Positions 51,646 to 59,602 of a stretch of DNA of 64,000 nt are shown here, piece by piece. The notes under the pieces are model-generated. The model worked only from the letters and a program-made list of their open reading frames with translations, had not been told where the DNA came from and searched no databases. The position numbers and the translations under genes are program-made. The stretch is taken from contig JADLAY010000006.1 in NCBI GenBank assembly GCA_020849765.1, forward strand, positions 1 through 64,000. The letters run 5' to 3'. The stretch's first letter is position 1. Every line of letters starts with the position of its first letter. The DNA comes from Anaerolineae bacterium (GTDB lineage Bacteria; Chloroflexota; Anaerolineae; Aggregatilineales; Phototrophicaceae).

Positions 51646-52023
51646 TTAGTTCACCGGCTGGGCGAAGCGGTAGGCCGAAAGGTAGTGCCCTTCCGGATCT
51701 TGCGCCAGGAGATAGCGCCCGAACGGCAGATCGATCGGATCGGCGACGATGGTGACGCCGTTCGCCTTCCAGCGCTGCCAGGTGGCGTCCACGTCGTCGA
51801 CCTCGAAGCTGAGTTCGACGCTGCCCGGTTGATCTTCACGACCGGGCGGCAGCCGGGAGGCGGCCTTGTCCTGCAAGCCGATCATGGCGCCGTGACCGGG
51901 ATTCAGGGTGACGAAGGTCGGGCTGGACAGCGCCTCGACGTAGGTCATGCCCAGCGCTTCGATGTAGAACGCCTTGGCTTTGTCGATGTCCTGCACGTAG
52001 ACGATCATGAAATTGAGGTTCAT
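51646..52023 (-). CDS. VOC (glyoxalase/bleomycin resistance) family protein
   Basis: A 125-residue single-domain protein starting MNLNFMIVYVQDIDKAKAFY, with the beta-alpha-beta-beta-beta repeat of the VOC fold. The second half has VELSFEVDDVDATWQRWKANGV and a C-terminal FLAQDPEGHYLSAYRF-like segment (LLAQDPEGHYLSAY), where metal or cofactor ligands lie in relatives. The activity is unknown. AAGGAGAG is nine bases upstream. It is divergent from the TetR gene and shares the operator region, so it may be co-regulated. Confidence 0.88.
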   Translation of the reverse strand: MNLNFMIVYVQDIDKAKAFYIEALGMTYVEALSSPTFVTLNPGHGAMIGLQDKAASRLPPGREDQPGSVELSFEVDDVDATWQRWKANGVTIVADPIDLPFGRYLLAQDPEGHYLSAYRFAQPVN

Positions 52024-52118
52024 CCTCGGCTCTCCTTCTGTGGATGGTCACGCGTACATCCCCAGCATAGACGAGCCGTGTGACACCGTTATGGCAACAG
52101 CGTTTTCGATAAATGCTT

Positions 52119-52178
52119 GACACATTCCGGAATTGATGTTACTGTCACTAACATCAATTAAGTGATGCTAACATCAAC
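52119..52178 (+). promoter_or_regulatory. Promoter and operator of the TetR-glycosyltransferase operon
   Basis: TTGACA (52119-52124), 17 bases, TACTGT (52142-52147). An inverted repeat with perfect 11-base arms, AATTGATGTTA (52133-52143) and TAACATCAATT (52151-52161), covers the spacer and -10. A third half-site CTAACATCAA recurs 20 bases on (52170-52179), next to TGATG (52165-52169). The position predicts that a bound repressor blocks polymerase; autoregulation by the TetR protein is the natural reading. Confidence 0.75.
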
Positions 52179-52186
52179 TCGATACA

Positions 52187-52783
52187 ATGACAAAACGGCA
52201 ATATCGCGGCACTGCGCAAAAAGAGGTCGCTGCACGAACACACCAGCGCATTCTGGAGGCCACAATTGCGCTCGCCGCGGACCATTGGGTTGACGAAATC
52301 ACGCTCGAGCAAATCGCGGGCAAGGCGGGGGTAACGGCGCAGACCATTTTGAGGCATTTTGGCTCCAAGGATGGTCTGGCGGCGGCGGCGGCCCGGCTGA
52401 GCAGCAATGCGGTCACGCAGCAGCGCAATGAAGCGGTCGCGGGTGATCTGGACAACATCGTGGCTAATCTTGTCGAGCACTATGAGCAGGTTGGGGATCG
52501 GGTGTTTCGGACTCTTGCCCAGGAAGAACTTATGCCTCAACTCAAGGAGTTCTTGCAGGAAGGGCGGAATTTCCACCGGCAGTGGGTGGAGCGGGTTTTT
52601 GAAACCTGGCTTCGTCCTCTAGATGCAGTGGAACGGGAACGCCGGACTGTCCAACTCATCGCCGCGTGCGACGTGTACGTTTGGAAACTGCTCCGGCGCG
52701 ACCTGGCGCTCTCGATTGACGCGTATCGCCAGACGCTAACCGACATGTTGATGGCCCTACTGAACCGAGTTCCAGGAGAATAG
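52187..52783 (+). CDS. TetR-family transcriptional regulator
   Basis: A 198-residue regulator. The N-terminal HTH reads ARTHQRILEATIALAADHWVDEITLEQIAGKAGVTAQTILRHFGSKDGL, taken in parts (about residues 14-62), the classical TetR/AcrR pattern with the recognition helix in TAQTILRHFG. The C-terminal ligand domain is unassigned. The palindromic operator ends 26 bases before its ATG. It is followed after two bases by a glycosyltransferase gene in one operon, so it probably senses the compound that enzyme modifies. Confidence 0.9.
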   Translation: MTKRQYRGTAQKEVAARTHQRILEATIALAADHWVDEITLEQIAGKAGVTAQTILRHFGSKDGLAAAAARLSSNAVTQQRNEAVAGDLDNIVANLVEHYEQVGDRVFRTLAQEELMPQLKEFLQEGRNFHRQWVERVFETWLRPLDAVERERRTVQLIAACDVYVWKLLRRDLALSIDAYRQTLTDMLMALLNRVPGE

Positions 52784-52785
52784 CC

Positions 52786-54114
52786 GTGGATACGAACGCG
52801 CGCGCTCATTATCGCTTTCTGTTCGTCCTGTTCGAGGGCGGTGGCAACATTCCGCCGATGCTTGGCCTAGCTCGTCGATTGGTCGAGCGAGGTCACAGCG
52901 TTCGCGTGATCAGCGAACCCGCCAACGAAGCTGAGGCGAGGGCGGTCGGCTGCGAATTTACCGCCTACACGCGCGCCCCACACCGCTTCGACAAGTCTGC
53001 CGAGAGCACATTCATGGATGACTACACCGGCAAGACACCCATCCATGCTTTGTTTCGGTTCATTGATACGGTCATCGCCGGTCCTGCCCTTGAGTATGCC
53101 GAGGATGTGCTGGAAGAACTCGAACTCCGCCCGGTCGATCTTGTGGTGGTGAACGAGTTTCTCTTTGGGGGTCTGTTTGCTGCGGAGAAGCTGGGCATTG
53201 CCAACGTGATGGTGACTCCTGGCACGTATAATTTCTATGCGCCAGGCTTCCCTCCGCCGGGCCTGATGCCGCTGTCAGGCGTGCCCGGATGGTTTCGCGA
53301 CAAGTTGTATGGACTGATGTTTGGGCGCCTGCTCGCTCGAGCCATCCCTGGGCTGAAACGCGCGCGGCGGGGTCTGGGGCTGCCGGAATCCATAAACGGG
53401 CTTGCTTACCTCGCACAATTGGAGCGCCTCTTCGTCCTGACCAGCCCGGCCTTCGAGTTCCCGGCAAAGTTCACGCCCAATGTTCGTTACGTCGGTCCGA
53501 TCATCGACGATCCGGCGTTGGTCGAAGCCTGGCAGTCGCCCTGGCAGGCGGATGACGGGCGGCCGTTGGTGGTCGTCAGCTTTAGCACGACCTATCAGGG
53601 CCACGAACAAATCCTTCAGCGGGTTATCAACGCCTTTGACGGCTTGCCCGTGCGTGGTCTTGTCACCGTCGGTCCAGCCATTGATGAGAGTCGGTTGCAA
53701 GCGCCGCCGAATGTGATCTTACGCCAATATGTATCGCATACGCAGGTTTTTCCAGAAGCCTCCGCCGTCATCACGCATGCCGGACACGGGACGGTGATCC
53801 GCGCGCTGGCTCATGGCGTGCCGCTCATCTGTATGCCAGTCGGCCGCGATCAACCGAACAACGCCGCCAGAGTCGTGGCACGCGGCGCGGGCATACGCTT
53901 GTCGCCGTCGGCGGACAGCAATGCGATTAGTCAGGCGGTGCAGCAAATCCTGGACGTGCCCACCTACGCCGAGAACGCCCGGAAGCTGGCCGAGACGATC
54001 CGGCACGATGCGAATAACTCGACGGTGGTCGCCGAACTGGAAAGCATCGCCCGCGCGCACTCGCGCCAATCCGCTCCTCAAAAGGGGCAGCCACTCGTCG
54101 CGGTCAATGCATGA
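52786..54114 (+). CDS. Macrolide/UDP-type glycosyltransferase (GT1, MGT-like)
   Basis: A 442-residue GT-B enzyme from a GTG start, two bases past the TetR stop, with AGGAG inside that gene's end. The N-terminal half starts FLFVLFEGGGNIPPMLGLARRLVERGHSVRV. The nucleotide-sugar half has VVVSFSTTYQGHEQILQR, and VILRQYVSHTQVFPEASAVITHAGHGTVIRALAHGVPLICMPVGRDQPNNAARV, given here in segments, is the GT1 donor-binding signature with catalytic-site H-A-G-x-G-T. It likely glycosylates a hydrophobic small molecule such as an antibiotic, with the TetR protein as sensor. No signal or membrane segment. Confidence 0.9.
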   Translation: MDTNARAHYRFLFVLFEGGGNIPPMLGLARRLVERGHSVRVISEPANEAEARAVGCEFTAYTRAPHRFDKSAESTFMDDYTGKTPIHALFRFIDTVIAGPALEYAEDVLEELELRPVDLVVVNEFLFGGLFAAEKLGIANVMVTPGTYNFYAPGFPPPGLMPLSGVPGWFRDKLYGLMFGRLLARAIPGLKRARRGLGLPESINGLAYLAQLERLFVLTSPAFEFPAKFTPNVRYVGPIIDDPALVEAWQSPWQADDGRPLVVVSFSTTYQGHEQILQRVINAFDGLPVRGLVTVGPAIDESRLQAPPNVILRQYVSHTQVFPEASAVITHAGHGTVIRALAHGVPLICMPVGRDQPNNAARVVARGAGIRLSPSADSNAISQAVQQILDVPTYAENARKLAETIRHDANNSTVVAELESIARAHSRQSAPQKGQPLVAVNA

Positions 54115-54235
54115 AGAGAACTGTGGACGGGAAATTCCGTCGGTGTTGCCGTAAGCCACAAATATGACGATAGGTGCGCCCGCTCGCGCTATAATCCGCC
54201 GCCGAACGACCGGCGAACACCCCTGAGAGCGGACA

Positions 54236-54322
54236 ATGGCGCACCTGTTCTTCTCGTATGCTCACGACGACAAAGAGGCGATCTACCCGATCCACGCGCG
54301 GATGCAAGGAGCTGGCCGATGA
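54236..54322 (+). pseudogene. Remnant of a TIR-domain gene (5' end only)
   Basis: ATG 54236 opens a 28-codon frame whose product MAHLFFSYAHDDKEAIYPI and HARMQGAG matches the first strand and helix of a TIR domain (compare MSHIFVSHASADD at the left edge of the window). It ends at TGA 54320-54322, where the rest of the domain is missing. A TATAAT (about 54190-54195) and GAGAGCGGACA upstream look like the old promoter and ribosome-binding site. Confidence 0.65.
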
Positions 54323-54429
54323 TCACACCCACTCCTGAACCTCTCACCCCCTGGAAAGACGTCCTCGTCTGCCCGCTGGATCGCACAGCGCTGGTCGCGG
54401 AGGGCGACGGATGGCGCTGCCCGGCCTGA
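54319..54429 (+). CDS. Mini Trm112-like zinc-ribbon protein
   Basis: A 36-residue frame whose ATG overlaps the TIR remnant's stop (ATGA). It reads MITPTPEPLTPWKDVLVCPL, then DRTALVAEGDGWRCPA. Trm112/UPF0434 proteins have the core L-x-C-P-x-C-x-x-L with a second C-x-x-C and then R-x-Y-P-I-x-D-G-I-P. Here each half has only one cysteine (VCPL, RCPA), and the chain stops right after the second, so it is either truncated or a pseudogene. Calling it a real protein is uncertain. No gene is visible in the rest of 54430-54602. Confidence 0.4.
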   Translation: MITPTPEPLTPWKDVLVCPLDRTALVAEGDGWRCPA

Positions 54430-54529
54430 CTAATCCCCTGTGTGTCCTCCGCGCCCTCAGTGGTTCAAATCCTCTTCCTTTGCGTCTTTGCGGCATTGCG
54501 GTTCAAATGCCGTCCGCTCGCTTTCCCGG

Positions 54530-54558
54530 TTCAATTCTTAACGTTCCCCTGCTACAAT
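54530..54558 (+). promoter_or_regulatory. Probable typA promoter
   Basis: TTCAAT (54530-54535), 17 bases, then an extended -10, TGCTACAAT (hexamer 54553-54558), about 45 bases before the GTG start. Confidence 0.45.
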
Positions 54559-54602
54559 GATCGTCATCATCCCGGTACGAGAGACAATTGAGGGGCACAT
54601 TC

Positions 54603-56456
54603 GTGGCGCAGAGACGCTCCGACATCCGCAACATCGCGATTATCGCGCACGTCGATCACGGCAAGACAACGCTCGTGGACGGCATGCTGAAACAGGCGCA
54701 CGTCTTCCGCAACGCGGCAGCGGCAGGCGAGCGCATCCTGGATAGCAATACGCTCGAACGTGAGCGCGGCATCACCATTCTGGCGAAGAACACCGCCATC
54801 CGCTGGCACGACACCAAGATCAACATCGTCGATACGCCCGGCCACGCCGATTTCGGCGGTGAGGTCGAGCGCGTGCTCAACATGGTCGACGGCGCGCTGC
54901 TCTTGATCGACGCCGTCGAAGGGCCGATGCCGCAGACGCGTTTCGTCCTGCGCAAGGCGCTCGAACTCGGTCTGCGCGTGATCGTCGTCGTCAACAAGGT
55001 CGATCGCCCTCAGTCTGCGCCGACGGAAGCTCTCAACGCCACCTTCGATCTGTTCATCGAGCTTGGTGCCAGTGACGAGCAGGCGGAGTTCCCGGTCATC
55101 TATGCCATCGGCATGGAAGGGAAAGCCGGCTATACGGCGGATACCCTGGCGGACGATCTGACGCCGCTGTTCGAGACGATCATCAAGGAAGTGCCGGGGC
55201 CGGAAGTCGACGACGACGAGCCCGCGCGCATGCTGGTGACGACGATCGATTACGACAACTACAAGGGCCAGATCGCGGTTGGCCGTCTCCGTTCTGGCGT
55301 GCTGCGTAAGAATATGCCGGTTGTGCGCCTGACGTCCGATGGCCGACGTGTCAACGGCAAGATCGAGTATCTGTTCACCTTCTCCAACCTGGCGCGCCAG
55401 GATGCCGCCGAAGTCCACGCGGGCGATATCGTCGCGCTGGCCGGGTTCGACGAGATCGGCATCAGCGATACGATTGCCGACCCCGCCGTGACCGAAGGGC
55501 TGCCGTCGATCAACGTCGAGCAGCCGACGGTGCGCATGACCTTCGGTGTCAACACGTCGCCGTTCGCCGGGCGCGAGGGCAAGACCGGCTGGGGCACGTC
55601 ACGCCGCCTGCGCGAACGTCTGTTCAACGAGACGCGCTCGAATCTGGCGCTGCGCGTCGAAGATGGTGAGTCGCCGGAGAAGTTCGTCGTCAGCGGGCGC
55701 GGTGAGCTGCACCTCGGCATCCTGATCGAGACGATGCGGCGCGAGGGCTACGAGTTCGAAGTCAGCAAGCCGGAAGTCATCTACCGGCGCGAGCCGAACA
55801 CGGGCGAGATGCTCGAACCGTTCGAAGACGTGCATATCGAAGTCGCGGATCATCTGACCGGCTCCGTCATCGAGATGCTTGGCGGGCGCCGCGGCCAGAT
55901 GATCGACATGAGCAGCGAGAACGGCACGACCTACATGCACTACATCGTACCGACGCGTGGTCTGCTCGGTTTCCGCACGCAATTCCTTACCGCCACCAGC
56001 GGCATGGGCCAGATCCACAGCCTGTTCCACGGCTACGATCCAATGACCGGGTCGATCCCGGGGCGCCAATTCGGCAGCCTGGTGGCCTGGGAGCAGGGCC
56101 TGTCGACTCCCTACGCGATGGTCGCCGCTCAGGCGCGCGGCACCTTCTTCATCGAGACGGGCACCGAAGTCTACGAGGGCATGGTCGTCGGTGAGCATAT
56201 CCGCACCGAAGACCTGGCCGTCAACGTGTGCAAGACGAAGAACCTGACCGCCGTGCGCACGATCGACCGCTCGGAAGATGAACGCCTGAAGGCACCACGC
56301 CAGATGACGCTCGACGACTACATTGAGTTCATCGCCGAAGACGAACTACTGGAAGTCACACCGAACAACCTGCGCGCGCGCAAACGCATCCTCAACAACG
56401 AGCTGCGCATGCGCGAACAGAAGCGCAAAGAGAAGCTGATGGAAGCGGCGGGGTAA
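54603..56456 (+). CDS. typA: Ribosome-associated GTPase TypA/BipA
   Basis: A 617-residue translational GTPase. G1 [15 protein letters not shown] (about residues 15-29), G2 within ERERGITI, G3 [15 protein letters not shown] and G4 VNKVDRP are intact. EF-G-like domains III and V follow ([21 protein letters not shown]), and the family-specific C-terminal domain has RAKKRI-like [14 protein letters not shown]. TypA helps 50S assembly and stress/cold adaptation. A GTG with AGGGG seven bases upstream (TTGAGGGGCACATTCGTG) is chosen as start, rather than the TTG at 54588 that overlaps the ribosome-binding site. Single gene with its own promoter and terminator. Confidence 0.96.
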   Translation: MAQRRSDIRNIAIIAHVDHGKTTLVDGMLKQAHVFRNAAAAGERILDSNTLERERGITILAKNTAIRWHDTKINIVDTPGHADFGGEVERVLNMVDGALLLIDAVEGPMPQTRFVLRKALELGLRVIVVVNKVDRPQSAPTEALNATFDLFIELGASDEQAEFPVIYAIGMEGKAGYTADTLADDLTPLFETIIKEVPGPEVDDDEPARMLVTTIDYDNYKGQIAVGRLRSGVLRKNMPVVRLTSDGRRVNGKIEYLFTFSNLARQDAAEVHAGDIVALAGFDEIGISDTIADPAVTEGLPSINVEQPTVRMTFGVNTSPFAGREGKTGWGTSRRLRERLFNETRSNLALRVEDGESPEKFVVSGRGELHLGILIETMRREGYEFEVSKPEVIYRREPNTGEMLEPFEDVHIEVADHLTGSVIEMLGGRRGQMIDMSSENGTTYMHYIVPTRGLLGFRTQFLTATSGMGQIHSLFHGYDPMTGSIPGRQFGSLVAWEQGLSTPYAMVAAQARGTFFIETGTEVYEGMVVGEHIRTEDLAVNVCKTKNLTAVRTIDRSEDERLKAPRQMTLDDYIEFIAEDELLEVTPNNLRARKRILNNELRMREQKRKEKLMEAAG

Positions 56457-56481
56457 TTCCGCAGCGGATAGACTGAAACGA

Positions 56482-56510
56482 AAAACGGACGCCAACGAGG
56501 CGTCCGTTTT
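56482..56510 (+). terminator. Rho-independent terminator after typA
   Basis: AAAACGGACGCC (56482-56493), loop AACGA, then GGCGTCCGTTTT (56499-56510): a perfect 12-bp stem ending in a T-run. A possible TATAAT for the next gene follows at 56524-56529. Confidence 0.85.
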
Positions 56511-56594
56511 GATTCTGGCGCGTTATAATCGCGGCACTCTGCGCGACTCCTGAGGCAATGACTCACACCCTCACACACAATGGAAGATGACATC

Positions 56595-57533
56595 ATGGCA
56601 GACATGAACGCTGTTCGTATACATCAATTCGGTGGGCCGGAGGTGCTCGTCTATGAGCGCGCGCCCATGCCGGAGATCGCCGCCGGTGAGGTGTTGGTGC
56701 GCGTGAGGGCGGTGGGCGTCAACCCGGTCGATTGGAAGACGCGCAGTGGGAGCGGCCGCGCCGCCGTGGGCAAGTCGCTGCCGATCATCCTCGGCTGGGA
56801 CGTCTCCGGCATGGTCGAGGCGGTCGCGCCGGACGTGACGGCGTTCAAGCCGGGCGACGAGGTCTTCGGCATGGTGCGCTTCCCCGAACTCGGCAGCGCT
56901 TATGCGGAGTACGTCGCCGCTCCAGCGACGGATCTGACGCCGAAGCCGAGGTCGCTCACGCACGTCGAGGCGGCGGCTGTACCGCTGGTCGCGCTGACGG
57001 CCTGGCAGGCCCTGTTCGACACGCTCGATCTGCAGCCGGGGCAGCGGATTCTCGTCCACGCGGCGGCGGGCGGCGTCGGGCACGTCGGCGTGCAACTGGC
57101 GCGCTGGCGCGGCGCGGACGTGATTGGCACGGCCTCTGCGGCCAACGAGGCATTCGTGCGCGGGCTGGGCGCATCTCAGGTGATCGACTACACAACGACG
57201 CACTTCGAAGAGGTCGTCCACGATCTCGACTGCGTGCTCGATTGCGTCGGCACTCAAACGCAGACGCGCTCGCTGGCGGTCATCCGCCCCGGCGGCAAGC
57301 TGGTCGGCATCACCGGTCAGGTCGAACCGGCGCTGGCGGCGGCGCGCAACATCGACGTGCAGCGCATCCTCGTCCACACGAGCGGCGAGCAGCAGGCTCA
57401 GATCGCCGAACTGATCGACAGCGGCGAACTCAAGGTCGAGGTCGGCGAGGTCTTCCCGCTGCGTGAGGCACGCCAAGCGCACGAATTGAGCGAGACGCGC
57501 CACGCCCGCGGCAAGATCGTGCTGGAGGTGTAA
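56595..57533 (+). CDS. Zinc-independent quinone oxidoreductase (MDR superfamily)
   Basis: A 312-residue medium-chain dehydrogenase/reductase. It begins MADMNAVRIHQFGGPEVLVYE; ATG 56595 has GGAAG eight bases upstream (ATG 56580 is five codons earlier). VGVNPVDWKTRSG and ILGWDVSGMVEAV are the catalytic-domain landmarks of the NADP-dependent, zinc-lacking quinone reductase type, and RILVHAAAGGVGHVGVQLARWRGADVIG is the Rossmann cofactor site. ASQVIDY and DCVLDCVG complete the pattern. It would reduce quinones or enones; the substrate is not known. Transcribed alone after typA. Confidence 0.93.
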   Translation: MADMNAVRIHQFGGPEVLVYERAPMPEIAAGEVLVRVRAVGVNPVDWKTRSGSGRAAVGKSLPIILGWDVSGMVEAVAPDVTAFKPGDEVFGMVRFPELGSAYAEYVAAPATDLTPKPRSLTHVEAAAVPLVALTAWQALFDTLDLQPGQRILVHAAAGGVGHVGVQLARWRGADVIGTASAANEAFVRGLGASQVIDYTTTHFEEVVHDLDCVLDCVGTQTQTRSLAVIRPGGKLVGITGQVEPALAAARNIDVQRILVHTSGEQQAQIAELIDSGELKVEVGEVFPLREARQAHELSETRHARGKIVLEV

Positions 57534-57539
57534 GACTCG

Positions 57540-57664
57540 CCAGGGACTCAAGCCCCTGGCTACGGTGGCGCCCGATAAATCGGGCTGCAAATGTGTCTGT
57601 CGTGGCTCTTTGGAGCCTCGTTCACGAGGCGCAACTCTAGCCGGATGGTTGACCATCCGGCGGT
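57540..57664. repeat. Array of four unlike hairpins (covarying family, locus 7)
   Basis: CCAGGGA-CTCAAG-CCCCTGG (about 57540-57559), GCCCGA-TAAA-TCGGGC (about 57569-57584), GCCTCG-TTCA-CGAGGC (about 57615-57630) and GCCGGATGG-TTGA-CCATCCGGC (about 57641-57662) stand in a row. Each has a different stem but pairs fully or nearly so, with a short T/A loop. Confidence 0.75.
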
Positions 57665-57719
57665 TTTTGCGTGTTTTGCCAGTTCGCGGTTAAAAACAGG
57701 TATCGCGAGGAGAACATTC

Positions 57720-57743
57720 TGGGGCGCAGTTGCCCGCGCCCCA
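57720..57743 (-). terminator. Hairpin after the SH3-CARDB gene
   Basis: TGGGGCGC (57720-57727) and GCGCCCCA (57736-57743) form an eight-bp stem 11 bases past the stop of the leftward gene. The following bases are only weakly U-rich, so this is moderate. Confidence 0.4.
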
Positions 57744-57754
57744 GGCGATTACGC

Positions 57755-58852
57755 TTACGGCGCTTGCAGGAAGGCCGTCAGGTTGAAGAAGTTGTTTTCC
57801 TCGTTGAGCTCGGCCACGGCGTTGTTCAGGTCGACGGCGCAGTTGGCGGTCACGTTGGCACCGCCGCCGCTGTCGATCTGCGCGGTGATGGCGACGTCGA
57901 TCTGCGCGCCCGGATTCAGGCCGCCAATGGTGGCGCTGAAGAGCTGATTCATCGGCGTGAAGTTACAGGCCACGGACACGCCCGGCAGCGCCACGGCGCT
58001 CGGATTGAAGACGGTCACGATGATCTGGAACGGCTGGCCCTGTTTGATGTCGCGGTCGAAGCGCACGGCCGCGATCGTCGCATCCGGCAGGCCGCCAGGG
58101 GTCGAGGTGGCCGTCGCGGGCGGGGCGCTGGTCGGCACCTGCGGCTCCGGCGTGATGATGACGAGGTTGCTCAGGTCGCCGGACGTGTCGACGGTCGACG
58201 GGGCGATCCAACCCCGGCGCCCATTCGGCAGCGCGACGTAGAACCAACGATCGCCGCGATTGCTGCGTCCGACGATCGATGCGCGTTCGCCTGCCTGCAA
58301 AGCGCCGACGGTTTCGTAACTGGTGTCGTCACCGGCGCGGACGTTGGCGCTGAGGCGGGCGATGACTTCCGGGCCGCCGGTGCTGGTCGTCGGCGCGGTC
58401 GGCTGCGTTACGGCGATCGGTGTCGCGGTGGCGAAGAGCGGCTCATTTTCGATGCGCAGTGGGCTGACGCGCGCCGTCACATTGCTGCCACCATCGATGA
58501 CGACGACGAGCTGCAACTCGTAGACGCCATCCTCCTCGACGGTTGTATCCCACGTGCCGAGCACGCCGTCGATGACGGGCTGGCGCTGCGTCAGCGTGGC
58601 GGGCGTCCAGGGGACGTCATCAGCTGCCGCGGTCAGATCGTCATTCAACTGGCGGTACTCCAGAATGTAGCCGCTCATTCCGGGCACGTTGGCCGTGCCC
58701 CGCACATCGAACTGGCCGCTGACCACGTAGACGATGGGCGGATAGCTGATGTTCGCGTTCGGATCGGGTTCGCTGGTGACCGTCGGATCGGGTTGGAAGG
58801 CGGCTGTCAGCAACAACGGCAACACCAAGAGCAGTGCATAGACTCGACGCAT
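57755..58852 (-). CDS. Secreted protein with SH3b and CARDB-like domains
   Basis: A 365-residue protein. Start 58852 (MRRVYALLLVLPLLLTAAFQ) has GGAG six bases upstream, inside a longer frame that starts at 58864. The signal peptide is followed by an Ig-like domain (VVSGQFDVRGTANVPGMSGY, EEDGVYELQLVVVIDGG). A bacterial SH3 domain comes next (VIARLSANVRAGDDTSYETVGALQAGERASIVGR to WFYVALPNGRRGWIAPSTV, about residues 165-225). A low-complexity PTSAPPATATSTPGG linker leads to a CARDB domain (DIKQGQPFQIIVTVFNPS to AVAELNEENNFFNLT). It probably sits at the cell surface and binds wall or protein ligands. Not in an operon. Confidence 0.82.
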   Translation of the reverse strand: MRRVYALLLVLPLLLTAAFQPDPTVTSEPDPNANISYPPIVYVVSGQFDVRGTANVPGMSGYILEYRQLNDDLTAAADDVPWTPATLTQRQPVIDGVLGTWDTTVEEDGVYELQLVVVIDGGSNVTARVSPLRIENEPLFATATPIAVTQPTAPTTSTGGPEVIARLSANVRAGDDTSYETVGALQAGERASIVGRSNRGDRWFYVALPNGRRGWIAPSTVDTSGDLSNLVIITPEPQVPTSAPPATATSTPGGLPDATIAAVRFDRDIKQGQPFQIIVTVFNPSAVALPGVSVACNFTPMNQLFSATIGGLNPGAQIDVAITAQIDSGGGANVTANCAVDLNNAVAELNEENNFFNLTAFLQAP

Positions 58853-58957
58853 GAAAATCTCCATTTCACTTAACGTTACGTTTATTGTGCCTGAATGCTG
58901 GCCGTAACGCGAGTGACAAATGGGGGGCAGCCGCCTGGTCCTTTGTTCCTATCCGCC

Positions 58958-59377
58958 TCAGAGCGCGCCCATCTGGTGGAGCAGCAGCCAGCGGTCGAAG
59001 ACGTGCCAGACGATGGCCATGATCTGGCCGTCGCGCAGGCGCATCTGCTGGGCCGCCTCGATGTCGACGTGGTTGCCGCTCGGCGCCACGCCGCGGTATT
59101 CGCCGCGATGCGTGCCCGTGATGCGCAGCTTGACGACCACGTCATCGCCTTCCGCCAGCAAATCTTCGATGTTGAAATGGATGTCCGGCAGCACCGAGCG
59201 CTCGTAGTCGACCACGTGCTGGGCCAGTTGCGGGCCGTGCAGGGGCGTGTGCCTGGCCGGTTCGTGGAAGTCCGGCGCGAACAGGGTCGGGATCAGCGCG
59301 TCCTGGCCTCCGTTGTAGACGTCCTCGAAATAGGCGCGCACGATGGCTTTGTTCCGTTCGGCAGATGGGGCAGACAT
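58958..59377 (-). CDS. SnoaL-like polyketide cyclase family protein
   Basis: A 139-residue protein with the SnoaL/ketosteroid-isomerase fold. ERNKAIVRAYFEDVYNGGQDALIPTLFAPDFHEP is the typical helical start, followed by VLPDIHFNIEDLLAEGDDVVVKLRITGTHRGEYRGVAPSG with the conserved H-x-G. Members are ester cyclases or of unknown function. ATG 59377 has AAGGAG six bases upstream; the longer frame to 59476 crosses a terminator hairpin and a promoter and is not used. Its mRNA leader contains an intrinsic-terminator-like hairpin (59402-59439). Confidence 0.87.
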   Translation of the reverse strand: MSAPSAERNKAIVRAYFEDVYNGGQDALIPTLFAPDFHEPARHTPLHGPQLAQHVVDYERSVLPDIHFNIEDLLAEGDDVVVKLRITGTHRGEYRGVAPSGNHVDIEAAQQMRLRDGQIMAIVWHVFDRWLLLHQMGAL

Positions 59378-59401
59378 GTTGGACTCCTTGTGATCAGGCA
59401 A

Positions 59402-59439
59402 TAAAAAAAGCGGGACACCCCGCGCGGGATGTCCTGCTT
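59402..59439 (-). terminator. Terminator-like hairpin in the SnoaL leader
   Basis: On the minus strand, AAGCAGGACATCCCGC and GCGGGGTGTCCCGCTT form a nearly complete 16-bp stem followed at once by seven T residues (59403-59409), 25 bases before the ATG. It may end the ABC exporter transcript (stop 59603) or act as an attenuator for the SnoaL gene. Confidence 0.75.
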
Positions 59440-59447
59440 CAAATTTC

Positions 59448-59476
59448 AGCGTATGCAAAATCGGGTGGATTGTCAA
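59448..59476 (-). promoter_or_regulatory. Possible promoter upstream of the leader hairpin
   Basis: Minus-strand TTGACA (59471-59476), 17 bases, TACGCT (59448-59453). The -35 is consensus and the -10 matches three of six. Transcripts would enter the terminator hairpin within about ten bases. Confidence 0.4.
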
Positions 59477-59504
59477 GCAAGTTCGCCAGGTTTGTCAGAA
59501 AGGG

Positions 59505-59568
59505 CATGGCAGCGCCATGCCCCTACAGAACCCCCGTGATTGGTAGAGACGCCATTATTGGCGTCCGC
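59505..59568. repeat. CATGGCAGCGCCATG and GTAGAGACGCC palindromes
   Basis: GGCATGGCAGCGCCATGCCC followed by CTACAG and GGTAGAGACGCCATTATTGG repeat the pair seen at 51528-51587, with compensated changes in the first stem (CTTGG...CCAAG becomes CATGG...CCATG). Confidence 0.65.
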
Positions 59569-59602
59569 CGTTCATGGCAACGCGTATCGTGAGCGCCGCC
59601 GC

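Noticed and set aside
54465..54490. GTGGTTCAAATCCTC, resembling a tRNA T-arm
   Set aside because: There is no matching acceptor stem, D-arm or anticodon arm upstream. The same GGTTCAAAT and TTTGCGTC words recur in this non-coding stretch.
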